In this document: positions 1 through 6,442 of the stretch, one piece after another
How positions within the stretch are numbered: the stretch's first letter is position 1
How the letters are laid out: each line of letters starts with the position of its first letter
Assembly (NCBI GenBank): GCA_964575235.1
Contig: CAZNQG010000058.1
Span: 1 to 20,080, forward strand
Direction of reading: 5' to 3'
Length of the DNA stretch: 20,080 nucleotides
Source of the DNA: SM23-62 sp964575235
GTDB lineage: Bacteria; Bacteroidota; Bacteroidia; Bacteroidales; SM23-62
Program-made: the position numbers and the translations under genes
The notes under the pieces: model-generated
Database searches by the model: none
What the model saw: the letters and a program-made list of their open reading frames with translations, nothing else
What the model was told of the DNA's origin: nothing

Positions 1-171
1 GATCCTGTCGGCCTTTTCATGATGCCTGTCGAATCTCATTTCATCGAAAACGTACAGGAAGATCAGCACAACACTGGCAACCCCGAGTGCCAGTCCCATG
101 ATATTGATGAGTGCAAAACCCCGGTTCCGGTAAAAGTAACGAAACGCAATCTTCAGATAATTGCCCAGCAT
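1..171 (-). CDS. ABC transporter permease, MacB/FtsX type (N-terminal 57 codons, cut by window edge)
   Basis: The minus strand from 171 to 1 is one open frame. It begins MLGNYLKIAFRYFYRNRG and continues into a long hydrophobic helix (about residues 19-44, FALINIMGLALGVASVVLIF) followed by a charged stretch with RFDRHHEKADRI. This is the usual start of Bacteroidota MacB_PCD/FtsX permeases: a short amphipathic N-terminus, TM1, then the periplasmic domain entered by a YDRFH.N/DRIYR-like motif. An in-frame TAA at 184-186 makes the ATG at 171 the first possible start. Such proteins work with an MacB/LolD-like ATPase in exporting lipoproteins, peptides or drugs, but the substrate cannot be told from 57 residues. 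It is divergent from a sigma54 activator gene, and the gap carries a sigma54-like promoter facing it, so it is probably a target of that regulator. Confidence 0.8.
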   Translation of the reverse strand, partial: MLGNYLKIAFRYFYRNRGFALINIMGLALGVASVVLIFLYVFDEMRFDRHHEKADRI

Positions 172-195
172 AATGCGGATTTTTTAAAAATGTTT

Positions 196-211
196 TGTAA
201 AAACTATGCCA
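196..211 (-). promoter_or_regulatory. Candidate sigma54 (-24/-12) promoter for the ABC permease
   Basis: Read on the minus strand, the site is TGGCATAGTTTTTACA. Against the sigma54 consensus TGGCAY-R-N4-TTGCA it matches the -24 block fully and the -12 block except that the G is A. Spacing is correct. Transcription would start near 185, giving a leader of about 14 bases before the ATG at 171. The site is supported by the sigma54-activator gene next door and by the paired palindromes 45-80 bases upstream. The -12 mismatch keeps confidence moderate. Confidence 0.5.
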
Positions 212-244
212 ATTGCCTATGGTGTTGATTAGCAGCGAAAAAGG

Positions 245-275
245 TTTGGAACTATGTAAAAAAACTTTACATTTG
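245..275 (+). promoter_or_regulatory. Bacteroidota-type promoter of the response regulator gene
   Basis: TTTG at 245-248 and TACATTTG at 268-275 match the Bacteroidota -33 (TTTG) and -7 (TAnnTTTG) elements with a 19-base spacer. The start of transcription would fall near 281, about 16 bases before the GTG. The first TGTAAA-N5-TTTACA palindrome sits in the spacer and enters the -7 element, so occupancy by the regulator should hinder this promoter. Confidence 0.55.
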
Positions 276-293
276 TTGTAAACAAAATTTACA
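255..293. promoter_or_regulatory. Twin operator: two perfect TGTAAA-N5-TTTACA palindromes
   Basis: Two perfect 6-5-6 inverted repeats occupy 255-271 (spacer AAAAC) and 277-293 (spacer CAAAA). Their centres are 22 bases apart, about two helical turns, so two dimers would bind on the same face. Relative to the predicted sigma54 transcription start (about 185, minus strand) the centres lie near -78 and -100, where enhancer sites of NtrC-family activators usually lie. They also overlap the regulator's own promoter. I infer they are binding sites for the protein encoded at 297-1670. Confidence 0.65.
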
Positions 294-296
294 AAC

Positions 297-1670
297 GTGA
301 AGCCAAAGGGGAAATTGCTGATTGTTGATGACGACAGGGCGGTGCTTGATTCCCTGAGGATGTTTCTAAAATATGAATTTGAACGGGTTGAGACCTGCAG
401 CAATCCCAATCTCATCCCTTCGATGCTCGGCAGGGAGGATTTCGATGTGGTTTTACTGGACATGAATTTCACGGCCGGCACCAACACGGGGAATGAAGGG
501 ATCTACTGGTTAAACGAGATCAAGAAACTGCCCGATCCGCCGTCCATAGTTCCCATTACGGCTTACGGCGAGATCGAGGTTGCCGTCAGGGCCATCCGGG
601 AAGGAGCGGTTGATTTTGTGGTGAAACCCTGGGACAATGATAAATTAACCTCCACCCTGAAGACAGCCCTGGAGTTAAGGTATTCAAAGAACGAAATCGT
701 CCGCTTGAAGAAGAGACAAAGCCAGATTTACAGGGATCTCAGTCCCCCGCCAACCATATACAGAGGCACTTCCAGGGCCATGGAACAGGTGTTTTCTGCG
801 ATCCGGAAAGTAGCTGTCACGGAAGCCAACATCCTGCTTACCGGAGAGAATGGGACCGGAAAGGAGGTCATTGCACGGGAAATCCATGCTCAATCGGCCA
901 GGAGCAAAGGACCTTTTGTGCCCGTAGACCTGGGGGCCCTGCATGAGAACATTTTTGAAAGCGAGTTATTCGGTCATGTAAAGGGGGCTTTCACGGATGC
1001 AAAGGAGGACCGGACCGGGAGGTTCGAAATGTCTGACGGGGGAACGCTTTTTCTGGATGAGATCAGCAACGTGCCCCTCTACCTGCAGACCAAGCTTTTA
1101 AGTGCCATACAGATGAAAGAGATCACCCGCATGGGTTCCAACGAAAGGGTGGGTATCGACACCAGGATCATTGCGGCTACCAACAAGGACCTGAAAAAAA
1201 TGACAGCGGAGAACCTGTTCAGGGAGGACCTGCTTTACAGGATCAACACCGTGGAGATCCTGATCCCTCCCTTAAGGGACCGTGAAAACGACATTCTTTT
1301 CCTGGCGGACAAATTTCTTGAAGAGTTTGCCGCAAAATATGGTAAACCCGGGTTAAAAATCGATTCCAGGGCACAGGAAAAGCTGATGCGGCACAACTGG
1401 CCGGGGAATGTGAGGGAGCTCCGGCATACCATAGAAAAAGCCGTAATACTGGGTGAATGCGATATCCTTGGACCCGTTGACTTCCCGCTGGCGGCAAGGC
1501 CCCTGTCCCCTGAAACGGAAGAACCGCTCAACCTGGAAGAGCTTGAAAAGAATGCTGTTCAGAGTGCACTGGACAGGTACATGGGCAACATCAGCATGGC
1601 TGCAAAGAAACTTGGGATCTCCCGGCCAACCTTGTATAAGAAAATAAAGAAATACGGATTGCCGACATGA
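297..1670 (+). CDS. NtrC-family sigma54-dependent response regulator
   Basis: This is a 457-residue activator with three domains. The receiver domain (about 5-120) has the acidic pocket DDD at 11-13, phospho-acceptor D55 in VVLLDMNF and K110 in VVKPW. The AAA+ sigma54-interaction domain (about 155-385) has Walker A GENGTGKE (183-190), loop-1 motif GAFTDA (230-235), Walker B TLFLDE (250-255), FREDLLYRIN (308-317) and NVREL (371-375). The Fis-type helix-turn-helix is at about 430-453 (NISMAAKKLGISRPTLYKKI). GTG at 297 is the start: an in-frame TAA lies just upstream at 279-281 and the first ATG downstream would remove the acidic pocket. The loop motif carries D where the classical GAFTGA has G. 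The gene overlaps the kinase gene by four bases. It probably activates the divergent ABC permease through the twin palindromes at 255-293 and represses itself. Confidence 0.95.
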   Translation: MKPKGKLLIVDDDRAVLDSLRMFLKYEFERVETCSNPNLIPSMLGREDFDVVLLDMNFTAGTNTGNEGIYWLNEIKKLPDPPSIVPITAYGEIEVAVRAIREGAVDFVVKPWDNDKLTSTLKTALELRYSKNEIVRLKKRQSQIYRDLSPPPTIYRGTSRAMEQVFSAIRKVAVTEANILLTGENGTGKEVIAREIHAQSARSKGPFVPVDLGALHENIFESELFGHVKGAFTDAKEDRTGRFEMSDGGTLFLDEISNVPLYLQTKLLSAIQMKEITRMGSNERVGIDTRIIAATNKDLKKMTAENLFREDLLYRINTVEILIPPLRDRENDILFLADKFLEEFAAKYGKPGLKIDSRAQEKLMRHNWPGNVRELRHTIEKAVILGECDILGPVDFPLAARPLSPETEEPLNLEELEKNAVQSALDRYMGNISMAAKKLGISRPTLYKKIKKYGLPT

Positions 1671-3010
1671 TCCTGAAGCGGTTTTATATCGTCGTCCTGA
1701 TCAGCATCATCGTTATTGTACTGACTGCCGTTCTGTTTGCACTGGCCCTGGTGCACCTGAATCATCTTTTTACGATCATCATTACCGGCGCCCTGCTCAT
1801 CCTGGAAGCCGCCTGGTTGATCGCCTATATAAACCGGATCAATGCAACGCTTGAGAGATTTTTCCTGGCGGTTAAAAACGATGACAGCAGCATCACTTAT
1901 TCACAGTCGGGCCATTATCAGGTTTACAAAGACCTGACCGCATTGCTTGATGAAATCATGCATGCCATCAGCAGGGTGAAAATCGAGAAAGAGCACCAGT
2001 TCCAGTACCTCCGATACGTGATGGAGCATGTTGATGCGGGACTCCTGGCCTACGGTGAAGACGGGAAGATCGAATTGATCAACCGCTCCGCCACCAGGCT
2101 TTTTAATAATTTCCAGCCGGGTTCACTCGGTCAGATGGACCGTATCCGGCCCGGATTCGAAAAAGAGCTCCGGGAACTTCAGCCCGGCCAGCGAAAATTA
2201 CTGACCATCAAATCCGACAGCGATGTGCTGCAGCTGGCAATCCGGAGCAGCAGGTTCAAACTGGATGAAAAAGAGGTTAACCTGGTTTCTTTCCAGGACA
2301 TCCATCATGAACTCGATCAGAAGGAACTCAGTTCCTGGCGGAAACTGATACGGGTACTCCGTCATGAGATCATGAATACCGTATCGCCGATCGCTTCCCT
2401 TGCCACGACCCTTTCAAGGATCTACGGAACGAATAAGAAACCGAAAAACAAAAAGGAACTGAGCGACCAGAATGTGCAGGATACGATTGAGGGACTCGAT
2501 ATTATTCGCACCAGGAGCAGGGGACTGCTGAATTTTGTGGAACAATACAGGAAGCTGACCAAGCTTCCGGATCCGGAATTCGAAAACCTTGAGGTCGCGG
2601 GATTGTTGCAGGATATAGTCGTGCTTTTTCATGGAAGCGAAAAGATCGGGGAATTGGCCGCAACCTGTCCACCCGATCTTCGGATCAGGGCAGATCGCAA
2701 GCTGATCGAACAGGTTCTGATCAACCTGGTGAAGAATGCAGCCGAGTCGACAGCGGGTATGGAAAACCCGGAAATTGAATTGAGAGCCATACGTTCCGTA
2801 AACGGAAGGGTATGCATACAGGTTAAGGACAATGGTCCCGGAATACCCCAAGACGTTCTGCCGAACATCTTTGTACCCTTTTATTCTACGAGGGAAAAAG
2901 GAAGCGGGATCGGATTGAGCATCTCCCGGCAGATCATGGATTTGCACCAGGGAAAGATTACGGTTCACTCCGTTCCCGCGGAAGAAACTGTATTCAGCCT
3001 GATATTTTAA
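1667..3010 (+). CDS. Membrane-bound sensor histidine kinase, NtrB-like, partner of the upstream regulator
   Basis: The protein has 447 residues and overlaps the regulator gene by ATGA, so the two are translationally coupled. Two membrane helices (about 6-29 and 33-53) are separated by only a few residues, so there is almost no periplasmic sensor; the signal is probably sensed in the membrane or cytoplasm. A PAS-like region (about 112-215) follows. The dimerisation/phospho-acceptor segment is LRHEIMNTVSPI with H233. The ATPase domain has an N box LINLVKNAAES (351-361), DNGPGIP (388-394) and GSGIGLSIS (412-420). The protein ends shortly after the last strand of the ATPase fold (TVFSLIF), with no receiver added. 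It should phosphorylate D55 of the neighbour. The stop is 27 bases from the stop of the convergent peroxiredoxin gene, with no clear terminator between. Confidence 0.93.
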   Translation: MILKRFYIVVLISIIVIVLTAVLFALALVHLNHLFTIIITGALLILEAAWLIAYINRINATLERFFLAVKNDDSSITYSQSGHYQVYKDLTALLDEIMHAISRVKIEKEHQFQYLRYVMEHVDAGLLAYGEDGKIELINRSATRLFNNFQPGSLGQMDRIRPGFEKELRELQPGQRKLLTIKSDSDVLQLAIRSSRFKLDEKEVNLVSFQDIHHELDQKELSSWRKLIRVLRHEIMNTVSPIASLATTLSRIYGTNKKPKNKKELSDQNVQDTIEGLDIIRTRSRGLLNFVEQYRKLTKLPDPEFENLEVAGLLQDIVVLFHGSEKIGELAATCPPDLRIRADRKLIEQVLINLVKNAAESTAGMENPEIELRAIRSVNGRVCIQVKDNGPGIPQDVLPNIFVPFYSTREKGSGIGLSISRQIMDLHQGKITVHSVPAEETVFSLIF

Positions 3011-3037
3011 AGGTTCAGGCCGAGGGGCCCACTTGTC

Positions 3038-3748
3038 TTATTTTTTCAGCACCTTACCCAGTACGGTTTCCTTATCCAGTTTCTTGGTGCAGAAAAACCA
3101 GTCGTAACAGTTCATATCCTCCTTGCCTTCCATCCGGTCCTTGGCGGTTCCGCATGAACCGGCCGTGGGCACGATGACATCGTCTCCGGGCCTCCAGTCC
3201 GCCGGCGTAGCTACTGAAAACTCATCGGCGGTCTGCAATGAGACCAGGACCCGGTAGAGTTCGTCGAAATTACGCCCCAGGCTCAGGGGGTAATAAATGA
3301 TGGTACGGATCACGCCCTTCGGATCGATGAAGAATACGGCCCTTACAGCTTTTGTGGTGGCTTCCCCGGGCTGGATCATCCCATATTTCTTGGCTACTTC
3401 CATGGTAATGTCCTCGATCAGGGGGAAGGTCACCTCGATGTTCTTCATGCCCTTGTATTCGATCTTCTCCCTGATGGTCCTGAGCCATGCGATATGGCTG
3501 TAAAGTCCATCCACGGAAAGGCCGACCAGCTTGCAGTTTGCCTTTTCAAACTGGTCCTCCATATGGGCAAAGGTCATAAACTCGGAGGTACACACGGGGG
3601 TGAAATCGGCCGGGTGGCTGAACAGGATCACCCAGCTACCGGAATAATCCTTGGGAAAATTGATATCGCCCTGTGTCGTTACTGCTTTGAACTCAGGTGC
3701 AGGATCACCGATCCTTGGCATCGAGATTACTTCTTTTTGTTCTTCCAT
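3038..3748 (-). CDS. Peroxiredoxin, Prx6 family, archaeal thioredoxin-peroxidase type
   Basis: The 236-residue protein reduces H2O2 and organic peroxides. The peroxidatic cysteine is C53 in PADFTPVCTSE. The long C-terminal arm carries C199 (GSCGTAKDRM) and the pair C214/C220 in NCYDWFFC. The six-residue spacing of that pair resembles the resolving cysteines of the Aeropyrum-type thioredoxin peroxidase, so despite its 1-Cys fold this is likely a 2-Cys enzyme. The start could be the ATG at 3748 or M10 (MPRIGDPAPEF), the conserved beginning of the family; I keep the longer form. It lies 126 bases downstream of bfr on the same strand, so it may be read with the perR-katA-bfr genes or from its own promoter. 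A degenerate half of the perR palindrome (TAAGAAT) lies upstream at 3784-3790. Confidence 0.93.
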   Translation of the reverse strand: MEEQKEVISMPRIGDPAPEFKAVTTQGDINFPKDYSGSWVILFSHPADFTPVCTSEFMTFAHMEDQFEKANCKLVGLSVDGLYSHIAWLRTIREKIEYKGMKNIEVTFPLIEDITMEVAKKYGMIQPGEATTKAVRAVFFIDPKGVIRTIIYYPLSLGRNFDELYRVLVSLQTADEFSVATPADWRPGDDVIVPTAGSCGTAKDRMEGKEDMNCYDWFFCTKKLDKETVLGKVLKK

Positions 3749-3783
3749 GATGATTAAATTTAAATGTTAATGTATTTGATTTA

Positions 3784-3798
3784 TAAGAATTTTCGATA
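3784..3798. promoter_or_regulatory. Possible degenerate PerR half-site upstream of the peroxiredoxin gene
   Basis: TAAGAAT at 3784-3790 equals one arm of the perfect palindrome at 6315-6329. The other arm here (TTCGATA) matches at only three of seven positions. It lies about 36 bases upstream of the peroxiredoxin start. It is a weak candidate, listed because the gene's function would fit PerR control. Confidence 0.2.
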
Positions 3799-3860
3799 AT
3801 TCCGCCCTGACTGCAAGCGGAATGCTGCAGCTCTGCGGACATCCGGAAAAAATGATTTTA

Positions 3861-3874
3861 ACAGTCTTTACTGT
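3861..3874 (-). terminator. Weak hairpin after bfr (possible attenuating terminator)
   Basis: Immediately after the bfr stop codon the minus strand reads ACAGT-AAAG-ACTGT followed by TAAAATCATTTTTTCC. The stem is perfect but only 5 bp, and the T tract begins several bases later. It could partly separate bfr from the peroxiredoxin gene. The rest of the 126-base gap is AT-rich next to the peroxiredoxin start and shows no gene. Confidence 0.25.
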
Positions 3875-4372
3875 CTATTCCGCGGGCCTTCCGGCAGCCA
3901 CGTTCTTGCTTCTTTCGATGGACTGAAGGGCCAGGTAGTTGTCCCCGAATTTCTTCATGTTGTCCATCTCCACGTCGAACTGGTCGAAATGCCTTTCCTC
4001 GTCCCGGACCAGGTCTTCGAACAGGGTTTTTGAAACCGAATCGGCGTTCTTCGAACACTCGTTCGCCCATTCGTTGTAGGACTGTGCACTGGCCGTTTCC
4101 ATCTGCGCGGCCAGATCCAGCATTTCTTTCACCTCGTGGATCTTTTTGACTTCCGATGAGGCCAGCATTTCAACCTCCCCTTTTAAGAAGAGGATGCGTT
4201 CGGCCAGCCTTTCGATGTGCTGCATTTCCTCGATGGCGGTTCGCTTGAACAGGCCCGCCAGGAGATCGTACCCCATGTCGTCGCAGAGAAAATGGAAGTA
4301 CATGTACTGGTGCACGGCGCTCATTTCGTCGGCAACAGCTTTGTTCAGAAGCTCAATGCTTTTTTCTTTCAT
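3875..4372 (-). CDS. bfr: Bacterioferritin (haem-type iron storage protein)
   Basis: This 165-residue four-helix ferritin-like protein oxidises and stores iron in the cytoplasm. The di-iron ferroxidase residues are all present: E16, E49, H52, E92, E125 (with E126) and H128. Each is exactly two positions before its E. coli Bfr counterpart. M50 falls on the E. coli haem ligand Met52, so this copy should bind haem between subunits, unlike non-haem ferritins and Dps. The ATG lies five bases after the katA stop, so the two genes are almost certainly cotranscribed with perR. Storing iron while removing peroxide prevents Fenton chemistry, which fits the operon. Confidence 0.9.
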   Translation of the reverse strand: MKEKSIELLNKAVADEMSAVHQYMYFHFLCDDMGYDLLAGLFKRTAIEEMQHIERLAERILFLKGEVEMLASSEVKKIHEVKEMLDLAAQMETASAQSYNEWANECSKNADSVSKTLFEDLVRDEERHFDQFDVEMDNMKKFGDNYLALQSIERSKNVAAGRPAE

Positions 4373-4377
4373 ATGGT

Positions 4378-5847
4378 TCAGGGTTTAAAATTAAAATTCA
4401 GTCCTTTTGCGATATCCATGGCCAGTTCCTTATCCATCTTGTAAAAATGCCCGAGCTGGCGCCGGATAATTTCATCCCGCTTGGGTCCGCCGATACCACT
4501 CATGGCGCCGATCAGGTTCGAAAGGGTGTTTTTCCGTTCGCCCTCGGTCATTACCTTCCGGTACAGATCGCCCGGCTGTGTGTAGTGGTCGTCGTCGTAT
4601 TCGTTGCGGTCGTAATAATCGGCTGTCGTTCCGTCCAGTTCGAAGGGGGGATCCTTGTAAGCCGGATCCGCCTCGATGTCGTCGAAACTGTTGGGGAAAT
4701 AATTTGGCTTATCGCCCTTGTTTCCGTCGGTAACCATATAGCCGTCGCGCTGGTAATTGCTGGGCGGGTTGATCGGACGATTCACAGGGATCTGTTCGTA
4801 ATTAACGCCCAGCCTGTAACGATGGGCATCCGGGTAGGCCAGGATGCGGCCCTGCAGCATCTTATCCGGGGAAAGCCCGATCCCGTCCACGACATGTGCC
4901 GGTGCGAATGCGGACTGTTCGACGTCTGCATGGTAATTTGCCGGGATCTCGTTCAATTCCATGATCCCCGCTTCGATAAGCGGGTATTCGGAATGGGGCC
5001 AGACCTTCGTGACATCGAAGGGGTTCCAGCGGAATTTTTTAGCCTGTTCGTCCGTCATGACCTGTATCTTCAGCGCCCATCTGGGGAAATCGCCTTTTTC
5101 AATGGCCTCCACCAGGTCGCGCTGCGCGTAATCCGGGTCCTTGCCCTTCAATTCCCCGGCCTGTGAATCGGTAAGCGTCCGGTTACCCTGAAGGGTCTTG
5201 AAGTGGAACTTGACCCATGTTCGTTCGTTCCCGGCGTTGATCATGGAAAAGGTATGACTGCCGTAGCCGTTCATATGACGGTACCCGTTGGGCGTACCAC
5301 GGTCGCTGAACAGGATCACGACCTGGTGCAGGCTCTCCGGATTGAGGCTCCAGAAATCCCACATCATGGTCGGGCTTTTCAGGTTGGTTTTAGGGTCCCG
5401 TTTCTGGGTGTGGATGAAATCGGGAAACTTCTTGGCATCCTTGATGAAGAATACCGGGGTATTGTTGCCGACCAGGTCCCAGTTCCCGTCCTCGGTATAT
5501 AACTTACCGGCGAAGCCCCTGGGGTCCCTTTCCGTATCGGCGCTTCCCTTTTCTCCGCCGACGGTTGAGAATCGGACGAATACACGGCATTCGTTTCCGA
5601 CCTTGGCGAACAGTTTGGCTTTGGTATACGAGGTGATATCACCGGTTACCTTGAAGGTGCCGTAAGCTCCGGTACCTTTGGCATGTACGATCCGTTCCGG
5701 GATGCGCTCCCGGTTGAAATGCGCGAGTTTCTCATGCAGGTAATAATCCTGAAGCAGTACCGGTCCCCGCGGACCGGCGGTCATGCTGTCTTCGTTTTCG
5801 AAGTACGGCCTGCCCGATGCGGTTGTGAGTTTCTTCTTTTTGCTCAT
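4378..5847 (-). CDS. katA: Monofunctional haem catalase, small-subunit (clade 3) type
   Basis: The enzyme converts H2O2 to water and oxygen. It has 489 residues, normal for the small-subunit clade. Key residues are H55 in ERIVHAKGTGAYG, N128 in DLVGNNTPVFFI, and R334/Y338 in GRILAYPDAHRYRLG, the tyrosine being the proximal haem ligand. Spacings match human catalase (75/148 and 354/358). The start is the ATG at 5847 (MSKKKKLTTASGRPYFENED). The frame remains open up to 6015, but that part overlaps the perR coding sequence in another frame and has no catalase similarity. It starts 25 bases after the perR stop and ends five bases before bfr. Confidence 0.96.
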   Translation of the reverse strand: MSKKKKLTTASGRPYFENEDSMTAGPRGPVLLQDYYLHEKLAHFNRERIPERIVHAKGTGAYGTFKVTGDITSYTKAKLFAKVGNECRVFVRFSTVGGEKGSADTERDPRGFAGKLYTEDGNWDLVGNNTPVFFIKDAKKFPDFIHTQKRDPKTNLKSPTMMWDFWSLNPESLHQVVILFSDRGTPNGYRHMNGYGSHTFSMINAGNERTWVKFHFKTLQGNRTLTDSQAGELKGKDPDYAQRDLVEAIEKGDFPRWALKIQVMTDEQAKKFRWNPFDVTKVWPHSEYPLIEAGIMELNEIPANYHADVEQSAFAPAHVVDGIGLSPDKMLQGRILAYPDAHRYRLGVNYEQIPVNRPINPPSNYQRDGYMVTDGNKGDKPNYFPNSFDDIEADPAYKDPPFELDGTTADYYDRNEYDDDHYTQPGDLYRKVMTEGERKNTLSNLIGAMSGIGGPKRDEIIRRQLGHFYKMDKELAMDIAKGLNFNFKP

Positions 5848-5872
5848 GGTTTCTGGTTTTATTTCCGTGCAA

Positions 5873-6313
5873 CTACTTTCTGGTAAACTTTCCGTTGATC
5901 TGGAGCCTGATCTCATCGATCCGGAAACCGGGGATTTTCTTTTTATCAAAATAATCATCCAGCATCCGGTCCAGTTCCTCGTCCGAATAGTCGTCGATCC
6001 GGTCCGATTCAACACAGTAAAGGTGGTGGTGCCTTTCCATCATGCCGTCGTAGCGCATCACGTCGTTTTCCGTTTTCACCTTCCGGATCAGCCGGTTCTC
6101 CACCAGGGTATCCAGGATCTTGTAAACCGTTCCCGTGGCAATGCTGGGATGCACCCTGCGGATGTATTCGATGATGTTTTCGACCGTCGGATGATTGTCC
6201 ATCCGGTATACGGCTTCGAGAACGGCCATTCTCTGAGGGGTGACCTTGAGGCCTGCCTCATGGAGCTTTTCCCTGATATGGTTTACCGTAGTTTCCAGTT
6301 TAATAATACTCAA
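5873..6313 (-). CDS. perR: Peroxide-responsive Fur-family repressor, PerR type
   Basis: This is a Fur-fold regulator with winged helix GLKVTPQRMAVLEAV and recognition-helix region ATGTVYKILDTLVE. Counting from the far ATG at 6355, the five PerR metal ligands are H55, D103, H109, H111 and D122, each 18 positions after B. subtilis H37, D85, H91, H93 and D104. The two aspartates favour peroxide sensing by histidine oxidation over iron sensing. Of the four structural zinc cysteines only one remains (C114; the partner is S117 and the C-terminal pair is absent). I place the start at TTG 6313. The ATG at 6355 would put a perfect operator palindrome and very AT-rich sequence inside the gene, but it cannot be excluded. 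It probably represses itself, katA and bfr. Confidence 0.88.
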   Translation of the reverse strand: MSIIKLETTVNHIREKLHEAGLKVTPQRMAVLEAVYRMDNHPTVENIIEYIRRVHPSIATGTVYKILDTLVENRLIRKVKTENDVMRYDGMMERHHHLYCVESDRIDDYSDEELDRMLDDYFDKKKIPGFRIDEIRLQINGKFTRK

Positions 6314-6314
6314 A

Positions 6315-6329
6315 TAAGAATTATTCTTA
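6315..6329. promoter_or_regulatory. PerR-box-like operator TAAGAAT-T-ATTCTTA
   Basis: A perfect 7-1-7 palindrome lies directly upstream of the proposed perR start, in a very AT-rich patch. Fur-family proteins bind 7-1-7 inverted repeats, and the B. subtilis per box (TTATAAT-N-ATTATAA) has the same geometry with two changes per arm. It lies between perR and the divergent oxidoreductase gene at 6443, so it could affect both. The remaining bases up to 6442 hold no gene. Confidence 0.65.
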
Positions 6330-6442
6330 TATAATAATTGACAAATATAAGACATTTTTATGGATTTCCAAATAATAGTTCAGAAAAATTGCACAGGCTT
6401 CCCCGACACGTTCTTTAGGCTAGAAATCCTTATCTTTCAGGC

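Noticed and set aside
255..293. Reading the twin palindromes as a transcription terminator
   Set aside because: The arms are AT-only apart from one G/C, no T tract follows a stable stem, and the position is between divergent genes where no terminator is needed.
4447..5166. 239-codon open frame on the plus strand
   Set aside because: Antisense shadow of katA; no domain and no promoter.
5848..6015. N-terminal extension of the catalase frame to an ATG at 6015
   Set aside because: It overlaps the perR coding sequence in another frame, has no catalase similarity, and the family start MSKKKKLTTASGRPYFENED lies at 5847.
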